NCBI GenBank assembly: GCA_002105175.1
Contig: MCGE01000024.1
Coordinates: 496,001-560,000, forward strand
Source: Absidia repens
Lineage: Eukaryota > Mucoromycota > Mucoromycetes > Mucorales > Cunninghamellaceae
DNA length: 64,000 bases
Direction of reading: 5' to 3'
Shown: piece after piece, positions 38,451-49,899 of the stretch
Numbering within the stretch: position 1 is the first letter of the stretch
How the letters are laid out: each line of letters begins with the position of its first letter
Notes under the pieces: generated by a model
Told to the model about the DNA's origin: nothing
Seen by the model: only the letters and a program-made list of their open reading frames with translations
The model's database searches: none
Translations under genes and position numbers: made by a program

Positions 38451-39160
38451 AACAACTTTCAACCCCCGCACACGTGAATATTTATTTACTTCCATTTTCC
38501 TTTTGTGCTCTCTTTCTTTCCTTAATTCTTCACAATTGGGACCCGTATGGGGCAATGATGGACTTAGATTAGTGTCAGGACGAGTTTAGAAGCGTTTTCA
38601 GGACAGGGATTACAAGATGCATGGGGAAACCCTTTCATTTTGGATCTAGGATTTTGGGACCACCATTAGTTGGCTTTTTGGAGCCTTCTTTAGCTTAGAT
38701 TAATATTCCTTTGTCATAGTTGATATCTATACTTGAATAAAACATGGTTTTTTTTTTTTACGTACTTTAATGAAAATTATTGCAACAATCTCTATCATCT
38801 TTTGTGCAAGAGATCCCATTTGTATCACCGTCACCCATTTCGATTAGCGTTGGCCATAGTTGTGCTGCAATGAATGGTATCTCAGTAGTCTTCTTCATGC
38901 CTTGTACAGTATACTAGATCTATTTTTACAAACATACCTCTAGTTTAGTGTTGGTCATTCTTCAGATCTCGCTTTAGTCCATTGAGTCCACTGTTACAAT
39001 GAATTCATCTTTTTAAATCTAGTAGCTACCAATATGCCTTCAATAAAATATGCCTCAATAAAATATGCCTTCAATCAATTAATCATACTCTGATCCATCT
39101 GAAAGTAAATAAGATCGTTTTTGTGGCTGTTTTGCTATATATCTACTAAGAACTTGCTCT
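38451..39160 (+). repeat. Dispersed repeat family 1, copy c
   Basis: Plus-strand copy between the two GH3 genes. CCCCCGCACACGTGAAT at about 38463 is followed by a CT-rich tract, the core (about 38565-38700, with GGGATTACAAGATGCATGGG and AAACCCTTTCATTTTGGATC), AATAAA at about 38734, and further modules with TTTAGTGTTGGTCATT and TTCAATAAAATATGCC to about 39060. Confidence 0.8.
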
Positions 39161-40916
39161 CTTGACACCCTGTAGATCAATTTTTTTGCAAGTGTGTGAA
39201 TATTTTGAAATTGAGTATAAAAAACTGTAACAAGTAAGGGTTACTTTAAGTTCTCGCCGAGCTGCACCATATACACTATGCGTTTTATATAATTATTATT
39301 TCACTAAGGTGTGGATTGAATGTTATGAAGGGCTCAATCCTCGCTGGCAGGTGGATGTGATCACAGAAAACAAAATTTCGCTATTAGTGGCTGAGAACGA
39401 TTTCGGCATGAATCCACCTACAGCTTTATCACTCACCCCCGCCCCTCAAAAAAAAAAAATTGTCCCAAATCGATATTGAGGCTCATAAAGTTGTTAAAAA
39501 CAACTAGCAGACCATTTTTGGATCAAAACAACATGTTCAATTGATCCAACATTCATTATTTTCGAAAAAGTGTCGGCGATTTTCTTGCCTTTTTTGCTCT
39601 AGATCCCTCCGGGAAGAATTCATAATATGTTAGGAAAAAGTACTTCGTAGGTGCAAACTATCTGTCTTGCTTTTATTTTCGAAGCTCGTAAGAAATATCA
39701 TACCTCTAAAAAGACGCGATCTCCCTGTACCTTTTTTGTAATATAAAGCCCAAGTACCTCGAAATGTATTGTCTAAGGCGGTGAAACCAGAAAGAAAGAA
39801 AATCAGATATTGCGAATAAGCAGAATCTCAAGAATAGTATAAGAGCCTAGGTCAAAAAAAAAAAAAAAATTGAGATGGATACTTGAAGATAATCTTTAAA
39901 AGGCAATATATGAGAAAATGGGTGACAGACTTGTTACTTATTTAAAAACTCGGTAACGGCCGTTATAAGCTTGATGTCCGAGCCCGCGGCGAAGTGGGAT
40001 TTTTTTTTCGGTCCCTTTGATTTGAACCCTGGGTGCTATTACCATGGACTTGGTCTTCTTGCGCTCATTTTACACAAAACTTACTAACTCTAAGATGACT
40101 AAAAAAAAAAAAGGGAAAATAACACCCCGTTTCCAGAGAAATACCATAACATTGAAATTGTCACGGTAAAAACTGGAAACTTGTGGAGGCGGTATTTAAA
40201 TTTTATTAATGCTTGTTCTGGTTTTTTTTGTTTGTTTTTAAGCAGTGAGACAACACAATAGGTTTACAGTAGTCAGTGATAAGAATATATAGTTCGAATA
40301 AAAAATTATCATTTAATTAATTTTCAGTATTGCCCTGTGTTGACTGGCTGACTTGGGACAGGCATCAAGTGAATAATGGCCAAATATGTGTGGGAAATCA
40401 TTTCACTGGTTAAACTCCGCTCCCAGTTACAGTGTATGAATGGCCATGATTGACTTCCTGTCTATAAATCAAACTGAACTAAACCTAATTATTTGTTCAT
40501 TTTCAGACACCTTAAGGAGATATCCAACCATCGCTCTGGTATGGTGAGTAACATACCATTTCCTTTTCATGTACCAGTCAAATTTTCCAAAGTTAGTGGG
40601 AACAAATGAAAACGAATCACAAAGAGGACTATAGTTTCAGTTTATTTCTTTTTCCCAACGTCTTACCAGATGGGATCATTTTGATTATTTATGGTTTTTT
40701 CACACCAGATCAAAACCCAGTCATCAGTATTTGATCATTTGTTTGAACTTTTTCATGCCATTAGTAGAATACAAGCATTCCTTTCATGATGCATGGAATA
40801 TAATCATAGCACTGTACTACAGTATTACAATAGAGGGGTACCATAAGAAGGCTCATGTGCTATAGGTCAAGTTTATATAGTAAAAAGGGGTAAATTGACG
40901 ATTGAAGAAGTAAGCG

Positions 40917-40948
<32 letters not shown>

Positions 40949-41201
40949 TTTCTATTTTCCGGGGAAAATAAGCTTTACAGTATGTCTTTACCAGCATCAT
41001 TTATTTCCGAGGCAATCAAAACTCGGCTCTATCCCCAGAGGATCAACTTCCCCGCTTTCCGTTGATCTAATCCAAAATAGGAAACTTAGTTCTTGTCAGG
41101 GTTTTCGGGCATTAAAAAGACAGGGGCAGAATATAAATTCCCCTTACTTCTTTTTCTGTTTCTTTTTCTCTCTATATTTTTAATTTTGATTCTTCATAAT
41201 T
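39161..41201. other. Spacer and promoter region of the second GH3 gene
   Basis: About 2 kb with no recognised gene. The right end shares stretches with the region upstream of GH3 copy 1 (GTGTGGGAAATCATTTCAC, CTCCGCTCCCAG at about 40395-40430, and AAAATAAGCTTT at 40965). A T run lies at about 40920-40947. A tRNA T-arm-like word at about 40020 was checked and rejected. Confidence 0.45.
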
Positions 41202-44200
41202 ATGCTTGTTTCATCCATTTCAAAAGCATCATCTTTGCTCTTGTTGGCCCTATTAGGTGCATCCTCTACCAATGCTGATGTCCAATTGCGCTCATGGGAC
41301 GAAGCCCAAGGTCTTGCAAAGGAATTGGTGGGTCAAATGTCATTGGAACAAAAAGTAAACATCACTACTGGAATGGGTTTCAACATCACACCGTGTGTTG
41401 GCAATACTTATCCTATTACCAATCCTGATTTCCCATCATTGTGTCTGCAGGACAGTCCATTGGGTCTTCGGTAAAGCTATAAAAAAAAAAACAAAAAAAA
41501 AACGATCAAGTGTCAATGGCAGCCGCCTTACTCAATTTTCTTTTTTATTTTACTATCTCAGGTTTGCATACAATGTCACTGCTGGTGTAGCCGGTATTAA
41601 TGCCGCTGCATCTTTTGATAGAAAAGCCATTCTTAAACGTGGGGAAATGATGGGTGAAGAGTTCCGAGGCAAGGGGGCTCATGTGCAACTTGGCCCAGGT
41701 AACATATTAAAAAATGCTAATGTTGCTCTCAACTAACCTTTTTTTATTAGCCATGAACTTTATGCGTAGTCCTGAAGGGGGTCGTGGATGGGAATCATTT
41801 GGTGAAGATCCATTTTTGCAAGGTGTTGCCGCTGCTGAAACCATTACTGGTGTTCAATCTCAAGGTGTCATTTCAACAGCAAAACATTATATATTAAATG
41901 AGCAAGAAAAGAATCGCCACGAGGTAAATTCCATCCCGCCTTTATCTATATATACACCTCTGATTATTATTATTTTTTGAAATTTATAGGAAAGCTCCAA
42001 TATTGATGACAGAACTCTTCATGAAATTTATCTTTGGCCATTTGCCCGATCAGTTGAGGTAAGGAAGATATAGTTGAACCACCATTTTCACTTTGTATTA
42101 ATTCTTTTATTTATTGTTTATAGGCTGGTGTCGGATCTGTGATGTGCTCATATAATAAAGTCAATGGTACATCTGCCTGTGAGAACGACATGATGAACCG
42201 CATCTTGAAAGATGAACTTGGTAAGAACACTTTCAAATTTTAGGAATAGCCCGCTCATCGTTTTTTTTTTATCTATATTAGACTTTAAGGGATTTATTCA
42301 AACTGATTGGTGGGCAGCTATGAGCACCGTTAAGTCCGCTGTCAATGGTCTAGGTAAGCCCTACTAGGAAAAAAAAAACAATGCAACCATATAAACTAAC
42401 TTTTTTTTTGAAGATATGGTGATGCCCGGTAACATGGATCAATCTGATGATCATTCTCCTTCTTACTATGGTGCCAATTTAGTTAATGCTGTGAAGAACG
42501 GAAAAGTCGATGAATCTCGAGTCAACGACATGGCATTGCGCATTGTGGCTGCCTACTACAAAATGGGTCAAGACAAGGTAAGGCATTAAAAGCCCGCGCA
42601 ATTGTTTGCGTTTTTTTTTTTTCTCACCGTCATTCTTCTCTCTTTTTTTCTTCTCTTTCTTAGGGCTTCCCTAAAACAACTCTCGATAGCTTTAATGATG
42701 ATCCAAAAGGCTCTGTTGACGTAGAAGGTGACCACAAGTCAGCTATCCGCGAAATGGGTGCAGCCTCGGTGGTTCTTCTTACCAACGAAAACAACATTCT
42801 CCCTCTGAAGAAAACGGATAAAAGCATCTCTATTATTGGCAGTGATGCCTTTAGCGATCCTCTGTAAGTATTATGATTCCTCTTTATATATGTATATACA
42901 ACAGGACTCATTTACTTCTTTTCATAGGTTGTTCGATCATAAAAAATGTGGTAGCTTTGGATGTAACCCCGCCACTTTGATCCAAGGTACATCTAAAATA
43001 GGATATAAATGAGAACATACACTAAGGGTCTTCTTTTTTTTTTTTTTTTTTTTTTTTTTTTGTCTATTGAAAATAGGTTGGGGAAGTGGTACTGTCTCCT
43101 ATCCATCTTATATTGTTCCTGTAAGTATATATCAGAAAATACCATCAAATAAAGGCACATCAATTCATCACATTTTCCTTTTTTTTTTTTTTTTTTTTTT
43201 TTTTTTGTACAAGCCTGTCGATGGAATCAAGTCTCGTGCTGGAAACGATGTCAAAATACAATCAACCAACGACAACTATGATCTGGAAAAGGCCAAGAAA
43301 ATTGCTGAATCTTCGGATATTGCTATCGTCTTTGCCAACTCTGATTCTGGTGAAGAACACATTACAGTGGATGGTAATGAAGGTGATCGTAACAACTTGA
43401 CATTGTGGAACAATGGTGACAAATTGGTAAGAGATGAAAATCATAGAGGCAAGCGAAACGACTCATGGTGGTTTTTTATGTTGATTTACTGTAGATCCAA
43501 GCCGTAGCTGATGCAAACAAGAATACCGTCGTCGTAGTCCATTCTGTTGGTGCCGTTCTCATGCCCTGGGCCAACCACGAAAACATTAAAGCCATTGTCT
43601 GGCCTGGTAAGTATAATATAAGGAAAACTGGATTATTATCTTTTACTTATTTGATCTTTGTTTAGGTTTGCCCGGTCAAGAAAGTGGTAACTCTCTTGCG
43701 GATGTTTTGTTCGGTGATGTCAATCCTAGCGGCAGACTTCCTTACACCATTGCCAAGGAACTTGGAGACTATGTAACCACTCCATCTGCTGATCTCGAAG
43801 TAAGTGAAAAATAACGCATAATTTAGATGGATCACGTATTTATCTTTTATTTCTTTTTGTGGGGAACTATAGATTGAATATACTGAAAAGCTCAATATCG
43901 GCTATCGCTGGTTCGACTCCAAAAAGATTGACCCTCTTTTCGCCTTTGGCCATGGTTTATCTTATACCAAGTTTGACTACGGAAAGTTGAAGGTCAAGGC
44001 TCGCAAGGATAAAGTCAATGCAGAAATACAAATTCAAAACACAGGCGATGTTGATGGCGCAGAAGTGGTGCAACTCTATTTGTCTTTCCCTGAATCGGCT
44101 GAAGAACCTCCCAAGGTATTGCGTGGATTTGAAAAGGTCTTTATCAAGGCAGGCGGTCACCACAAGGAATCTGTTAAATTTGAACTTACCAAGACTGAAC

Positions 44201-44313
44201 TTAGCATCTGGGATGTTACAACGCAATCATGGGTCATTCCAAGCGGCCAATTCGAAATCCACGTTGGTGCTTCCAGTCGCGATATCCGTCAATCTGCTAC
44301 CTTTACCTTGTAG
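41202..44313 (+). CDS. Secreted GH3 beta-glucosidase, copy 2
   Basis: Tandem paralogue of the gene at 34116. Fourteen exons (41202-41470, 41562-41698, 41751-41923, 41990-42058, 42124-42220, 42282-42353, 42414-42577, 42664-42863, 42928-42986, 43077-43120, 43214-43426, 43495-43606, 43666-43799, 43873-44313) match copy 1 exon for exon in length, except that exon 1 is 6 bases shorter, giving 727 residues. It has a signal peptide, [11 protein letters not shown], nucleophile Asp in FIQTDWWA (about 257), and likely acid/base Glu in ANSDSGEEH (about 475). The loop after that Glu is one of the most divergent parts between the copies, so substrate range may differ. Exon 14 is nearly identical to copy 1; introns have drifted and carry longer T-runs. 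AATAAA at 44418. Confidence 0.95.
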
Positions 44314-44544
44314 AATAGTTTTGAAGTTTAGCTTTTGTTAATTATTTGTTTGCCTGTTATTTTTTTTTTTTTGAAATTTGATTTATTACTTTTATTATTA
44401 TTATAAATTTAATGTTGAATAAAATATGACTTCACTGTTACCATGTTATGGTTTTTTTGTAGACTAATAAAATTTTATTACATATCGCGTAGGGTGGAAT
44501 GTTGAACTTTATGGTACTTCAAATGGACCCACTCAAAAAAATAC

Positions 44545-45330
44545 ACATTCAAATACCGACCACGTGAATCTTGGTTGACACCCAATTTTTTTTCCCACCT
44601 CTCCTTCTTTCTTTTCTTTCATTCTTTTTTTCTTTTCTTTTTTTTTTTTTTTTTTTTCTTCATCATTCAACTTCTATGAGATCATATTGGACTTAGAATG
44701 GTGTCAGGACTCGTTTAGAAAGGTTTTCAGCTCAGGGATTACAAGATGCATGGGAAACCCTTTCATTTTGGATCTAGGATCTGAAGACACCATTAATTAG
44801 CTTTTTTTGAGTCTTCATTAACTTAGTTTAGTATTAGTTTGTACATAGTTTGTACATATTTCTAATAAAACATGTCTCTTTTATATTTGAATTGTAACGT
44901 TAGTCTCTCTCATGTCTTGTGAAATAGATTCCTTTTTCAACTCCATCACCTTTTTAATTAGTGTTGACTGTTGTTGTACAACAATAGCACATGTCCATTT
45001 AGTCTTTCACACTCCTTTTACGGTATACCAGCTCCCATTTTACGCCTTTCCCTTTAGATTAGTGTTGACCATTCTTCAAAATCCACGTTAATCTCTCCCT
45101 CATGCTTCCTCCAATAGATCCTTTGTCACAATGAACCCCTCGTCTTTTAGTTTTAGTTTTACCAACATGTTTCAATAAAATGTACCCTTTTTCTTAGTTA
45201 ATCATTCTCTGACTCACCGTATAATAAACAGTGGCGGCATTGTAGGTGTTTTGTGAGTGTCCTACCAAAAACTTCCTCTCTAGTTCACCCACTATGATTA
45301 CTTTCCCCTCCCGAGCCCCAAAAACTGGTT
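44545..45330 (+). repeat. Dispersed repeat family 1, copy d
   Basis: Plus-strand copy starting 230 bases after GH3 copy 2. The fixed end is ATTCAAATACCGACCACGTG, followed by a CT/T-rich tract, the core at about 44690-44830, and AATAAA at about 44864. Two further modules follow, each with TTAGTGTTGACC-like and AATAAA-like words (about 44955, 45060 and 45175), and then TGTTTTGTGAGTGTCCTACC, which is shared with the copy at 7605-8300. Confidence 0.8.
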
Positions 45331-46129
45331 GGCACATTGAGAATCATTTACTTCAAATATAATCACATTCCTATCCCCCCGCTAATCATTTAAATGAATT
45401 TAGATATGCCATACATGTAGCTGCATTTACGGAACATATTTGTACTACATTTTAGTTTGTCTAGAAATACTCCCCACCCCCTTCCCTGAGCCCTAGAGAC
45501 TGTCTAGCAGTTAGTTTATTTTAGTATAGTAAGTCCTATTGGACAATATCTTTTAGTGTTCACCAATAAACAACTAGCTCTTTATATTTATTTACTGGCT
45601 TGGTGTAATATGTATTGTCTTATTTTTATTTTCATGTATCTATCTGAATAAAAGTGTTTGGAAGCCGTTGCATTGTTTATATCACATTTGGATGTCAAAA
45701 AATCATAGGTACATATTAACTAGACAATATCCTTGCTTCTAATACTCCACTATTGATCGTCTGACGTTTTGTTAGAAGTGCACAGAAGCATGATCACAAG
45801 GAACGCACACAGAGGTAGTGAAGTTCAGTATTTAGAAACTCTTCCCAAGTGTCACCGTAGCAAACGCCGTATATGGTATAATAATCAATTCATATATTAT
45901 CATACACTAAAAAATAAGAAGAATAGTACAATATCCGATGGTTTTGGTAGCAGAGTATGATGGTTAAAAAAATAGGGTCTATATAATTGAAGCATAAGCA
46001 TAAAGTGCTGCGAAGGTCAACAGCAAAAAGGGACTAATGAATCTAGTATGACGTAGATTACAGTAACATGGAGAATATATAACATTAATTTAAAAGGATA
46101 GTTGTAAAAATAGAATTTATATATCGTAT
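45331..46129. other. AT-rich region with more AATAAA-bearing modules
   Basis: No recognised gene. TTTAGTGTTCACCAATAAA (about 45552) and TGAATAAAAG (about 45645) look like decayed continuations of repeat family 1. Confidence 0.4.
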
Positions 46130-46320
46130 AAAGCATGACGACTATAGTTATATATTTTATTGAAGCATAACACTGTCAACACTAATCTAATGGGGCGGTT
46201 GGACAAAGGGATCTCTTGTACATGACATGAGAGAGAGATCAATGGGACACCTTTCATTGAGGCAAATAAAAATAAACATATTTTATTGAACAGTATTAAA
46301 TATAAAGTGTCATCAGATTT
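46130..46320 (-). repeat. Repeat family 1, isolated distal module
   Basis: Minus-strand fragment. TTATTGAAGCATAACA, CAACACTAATCTAATGGGGC, GACATGAGAGA and CTTTCATTGAGGC (plus strand) match the reverse complement of the second module of the copies at 44545 and 56611. The conserved core is not attached here. Confidence 0.6.
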
Positions 46321-47104
46321 TTAAAGCCCAGCTAACTTACTAGTGCTAAAACGGTGTTGCTTTTTACCGGCTTTCTACCCAATCCCACCCCTCTATTTCT
46401 CTTTTCCACCAATCAATTCTTTCAATTTTCCCTTTTCCAAGTGAGCTCTGAGAATGAACTTGCTAAATTAGAGGACATTATTACTTTTGCACCCCACTGA
46501 GCACATTCACTGAGAACGATTCATTTGTAAATCATGGAAAATATCAGTTTTCGCTGAAAATGAGCTGAGATCCTATATAACCCACTTCGGTATGATATGC
46601 AGAGGACCCAATAAACTGAATACTCTATACTTTTTTTCACACAAGCACATACCCATTCTTTTTCTCTGCCAAAATGTATACAGTATACATTCCTGATCTG
46701 CGAAAGATGGTTCAGAGCGTATCTTCAATGTTTCTATATTGATTCCAGGTAGATTTGAGTAAAAATTTGAAATGGGCGTCATTTTTTGCTGAAGATGAAT
46801 TGTAGTTACACAAACATGACTTTCCCTACCATTGCTACTCTACATAACCCATCTAGGTATGAAATACAGAGGGGCTAACAAACTAAATATTCTGTAGTGC
46901 ATTTTTTCTTACACAAACACATGGCTATTTTTTTTTCTACGTTCAAATATATACATGAGGTGATGGACAAAGTCATCTTAATATCCCGCACATTTTCTTT
47001 CCACGCACTCAAACACACCAATTTATTTCTATGTCCATGTATACCCATTCGTCAATACAAACAATTTAAACTTATAACAAAGAAACTAACGATAAAAAGA
47101 GACA
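46321..47104. other. AT-rich region, nothing supported
   Basis: No gene recognised. Two similar segments (about 46555-46660 and 46840-46940, each with CTATATAACCCA/CTACATAACCCA, GGTATGA and TTTTTTCACACAAGCACAT-like words) suggest a local duplication of about 280 bases. Confidence 0.4.
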
Positions 47105-47290
47105 AGTGTATTTTATTTGGATGAAGTTAAAAACCATGACAAACTAGCACTAAACTAAATTATTGGTGGTTCAGTTATGACTATGGTGAAGCTAATCTAA
47201 TGAGTGGATCCAAATCTTGAACCCAAAATGAAAGGGTTTCCCCATGCATGTTTGTATTGCATTTTTCAAAATGCCCCTGATTCACGTTCT
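47105..47290 (-). repeat. Dispersed repeat family 1, variant copy e
   Basis: Minus-strand copy with the core AAAATGAAAGGGTTTCCCCA at about 47228. It shares the variant AATGCCCCTGATTCACGTTC with the plus-strand copy at 49900-50140, so these two form a subfamily. The CACGTG end is not evident. Confidence 0.65.
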
Positions 47291-47419
47291 AATTCTAATC
47301 CAAGATCACAGCACATTGAAGAATTAATGGAGAAAGGAAATAAAAATGAAAAAATGAAAAAAGCGAAAAAAGACAAAAATAAATAAAAAAAAATAAAGCG
47401 TAAGCGGAGTGTAAATGAT

Positions 47420-47930
47420 GCCACCGTCCATATAGTCGGGCGATTGCCTCTTTTTTCACCATCCAAAAGCCAAGTCCTGACTGAGCGCTGAGCAACGACG
47501 GATGGGCCCCAAGGGGCTGCCCTCCATAGTGCGAAATTGCGAAGTCGTTCAACTGCCTTTTTTTTTTAACCATACAAAAGAAAAAAAAAACGAAGTCCTG
47601 ACTGAGCGCTGAGCAACGACGGATGGGCCCCAAGGGGCTGCCCACCATAGTGCGAAATGGCGAAGTCGTTCAACTACTTTTTTTTTCACCATACAAAAAA
47701 AAAATACCCAAATCCTGACTGAGCGCTGAGCAACGACGGATGGGCCCCAAGGGGCTGCCCTCCATAGTGCGAAATGGCGAAGTCGTTCAACTACTTTTTT
47801 TTTCACCATACAAAAAAAAAATACCCAAGTCCTGACTGAGCGCTGAGCAACGACGGATGGGCCCCAAGGGGCTGCCCTCCATAGTGCGAAATGGCGAAGT
47901 CATCCAACTGCTCTTTTTTCACCACGCTTT
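47420..47930 (-). repeat. Four-unit tandem array, about 117-121 bp per unit
   Basis: The word CCTGACTGAGCGCTGAGCAA starts at 47476, 47597, 47714 and 47831. Units contain GGGCCCCAAGGGGCTGCCC, a GTGCGAAATGGCGAAGTCGT segment and a T-run plus A-run hinge. The two right-hand periods are 117, divisible by three, which produces an apparent 39-residue repeat in a minus-strand open frame; I do not regard it as coding. Related single copies lie at 49556-49640 (opposite orientation) and 57735-57800. Confidence 0.9.
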
Positions 47931-48063
47931 TTCTTTTTTAGTACTCTAATAACCTTCTCTATCCTAACGCATTACAGACGACACTTTTTGTAAAACATTG
48001 AGTAGCACTCTATCAGACAAACTGTATAATATTTTATTCAGGCAGTAGTTGTTTTATAATTTG

Positions 48064-48170
48064 GACGATTAGGGTGGTGGGGGTGGGGTGGTTGGGGGTG
48101 GTTGGGGGTGTGTGGGTGAGTGGTGTGTGGTGTGTGGGGGGCCGAGCAGGGGCGAGGCGGGGGAGGGGGG
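48064..48170 (+). repeat. G-rich, GT-rich tract
   Basis: About 105 bases almost free of A and C: runs of 3-6 G separated by T, ending GGCGAGGCGGGGGAGGGGGG. Many G-triplets make a G-quadruplex possible. It abuts the distal side of a family-1 repeat copy and contrasts sharply with the AT-rich surroundings. Confidence 0.8.
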
Positions 48171-48174
48171 CTGG

Positions 48175-48480
48175 TCTAGATATAAATACAAACTATGGAC
48201 TAGCTAATACTAAACTAAGCTAATGGGGGCACCAAGAAGCCATCCAAGGGTGGTCATAAATCTCGAATCCGAAATGAAAGGGTTCCCCATGGATCTTGTA
48301 ATCCCTGAGCTGAAACCCCTTCTAAACTAGTCCTGATACAATTCTAGGTCCAAAATAATCCCATACAAGTTGAATGGTGAAGAAAAATTGAAATGAAAAA
48401 AAGAGAGAGAGAAAGAGCGGCAAAATAAATAAACAATAGGTCGTTGTGAATAAATATTCATGTGGGCGGTATTTAAATGT
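48175..48480 (-). repeat. Dispersed repeat family 1, copy f
   Basis: Minus-strand copy. The core is at about 48265-48335 (AAATGAAAGGGTTCCCCATG, TGTAATCCCTGAGC), with a purine-rich tract at 48380-48420 and the fixed end ATTCATGTGGGCGGTATTTA at 48457-48476, where CACGTG has become CATGTG. The distal modules are absent and the G-rich tract sits in their place. Confidence 0.7.
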
Positions 48481-49439
48481 TGTTTTCATCTCTCATGAGG
48501 TGAGGATTTTGGTTTGCGATTACTATTATTTTGGTGGGTACGGAAATGGAATTCTCTTTTTTCACAACAATCAACACCATAAGACATCATCAACATGGTG
48601 GTTCTCTTCTCATGTCAGTCAACGCAGTCATTCAACACCAGCAGCATGGTTATTCTCTTCTCCTGATGCCTTTGGGTTACTTAACACCCTTCGCTATGGA
48701 ATAGTTTGTCACTCACCGTAGAATAATTTAACTTCTTTAATTGAACTAAAATTTATCTGAGGCAATGCTTATTCTACAACATGGCGTTCCCCTCCCCAAC
48801 ACTGTATATTCACCTACACGGATCAGCACCGGTCCTAAGCGCGTCACACTTAGATATGTGACATGGTAATATCGTTAGACCAATTTGGTTTAATTGTCAA
48901 AGTTTATATTAATATCTGAAAAAAGTGCTTGTTGTCTTTTTGCTTTTTCATTGTCTCTCATACATTTAATTTGACTTGCCAGATGTCTAGACGCAACTGC
49001 ACTGTTCTTGTGTGTGCCGAAAAAGAAATATAAAACTGATATGAGTGTGCAAAAAAGAAAAAATGATGGTTCGTTAGGAGACGACATATGCAAAAGATAT
49101 CAAAAAATGAGCAAAGCAAAAGAATGTTTATTAGATAAAAGGGTTAATACTAAGAAACAAAAGCAAAATAGACAGCAATATCTATATCAAAGTATCTATA
49201 CCATCATCATTTGCATATCCGCGTTATCACTTCATTCTATTTTTTACCCCTGAATTCCCAACTCATTCTCACACTTGTCATTTAACACATCAGATTACAC
49301 ACAGCCTCAATTATTCGTAGTCTCAAATATACCATTATCAAGACCACAAATATCTTCATTTTCTTCTAAGAGACTTGACATTTTATCAATTAAGTTAATC
49401 AAATAAAAAAATATATCAATTGTATCACTTAATTTTTAC
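48481..49439. other. AT-rich region, no supported gene
   Basis: A few open frames (48446, 49008) lack family features and splice context. CAACACCATAAGACATC and CAACACCAGCAGCATGG (about 48570-48645) are imperfect repeats. Nothing else is supported. Confidence 0.35.
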
Positions 49440-49640
49440 TTTTGCTTTATTTTATTTGTTTAATAAACGCTCTGGCGCTCCGCTGGAGCTTTTGGAAATC
49501 TTTCAATTTACTGGGTGTCACAGCTTTTGGTTAAAGTGTGGGTTTCGATGGGATAGGATTAAAGCCTCCGCCATTTCGCACTTTGGTGGGCGGCCCCTTG
49601 GGGCCCAACCGTCGTGCTCAGCGCGTCGTCAATGGGTTTT
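49440..49640 (+). repeat. Dispersed repeat family 2, copy a
   Basis: AATAAACGCTCTGGCGCTCC, ACTGGGTGTCACAGC, CATTTCGCACTTTGG and GGCCCCTTGGGGCCC in order. The reverse complement of the first parts is found at 57735-57935, a partial copy at 50405-50520, and the GC-rich end matches the tandem array at 47420-47930. Confidence 0.7.
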
Positions 49641-49899
49641 TTGTGTGCTGAAATAATAGCTTACTTGAAATGCGTCGGAAAGATTAGAGTTTGATTATGT
49701 AGTGGTTGCAACTGCCTTTCCACTGGAAGATAAAACGAATTATGCTATATGGTAATTATGGCGATTGCCCGTTTATTTAATTTTTATTTGCAGTTCCCTG
49801 ATTTTTTGACATAAAAAAAGTGGATGATTCAGGCTCCGCATTTTGCTTTCTATTTTTTTTTTTTTTGGGTCCCCTTTTTTTTCCCTCTCTTTTTCTTTC

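Noticed and set aside
38617..38655. Small open frame starting at ATGCATGGGGAAACCC in the repeat core (MHGETLSFW)
   Set aside because: It is short and broken by one-base changes in the copies at 44749 and 56770, so sequence conservation in the core is not protein-driven.
39990..40050. tRNA-like word GGTTCAAATC on the minus strand
   Set aside because: Stem bases on either side do not pair and no cloverleaf can be drawn.
45769..45960. Open frame in the repeat-rich region
   Set aside because: No recognisable protein features; it lies among decayed repeat modules.
47549..47809. Minus-strand open frame with 39-residue repeats in the tandem array
   Set aside because: The open frame results from a unit length divisible by three. 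Single dispersed copies of the unit do not keep the frame, and no start or promoter context is seen.
47420..47930. CRISPR-like array
   Set aside because: Units are long (about 117 bp), nearly identical over their whole length with no unique spacers, and the context is a eukaryotic genome.
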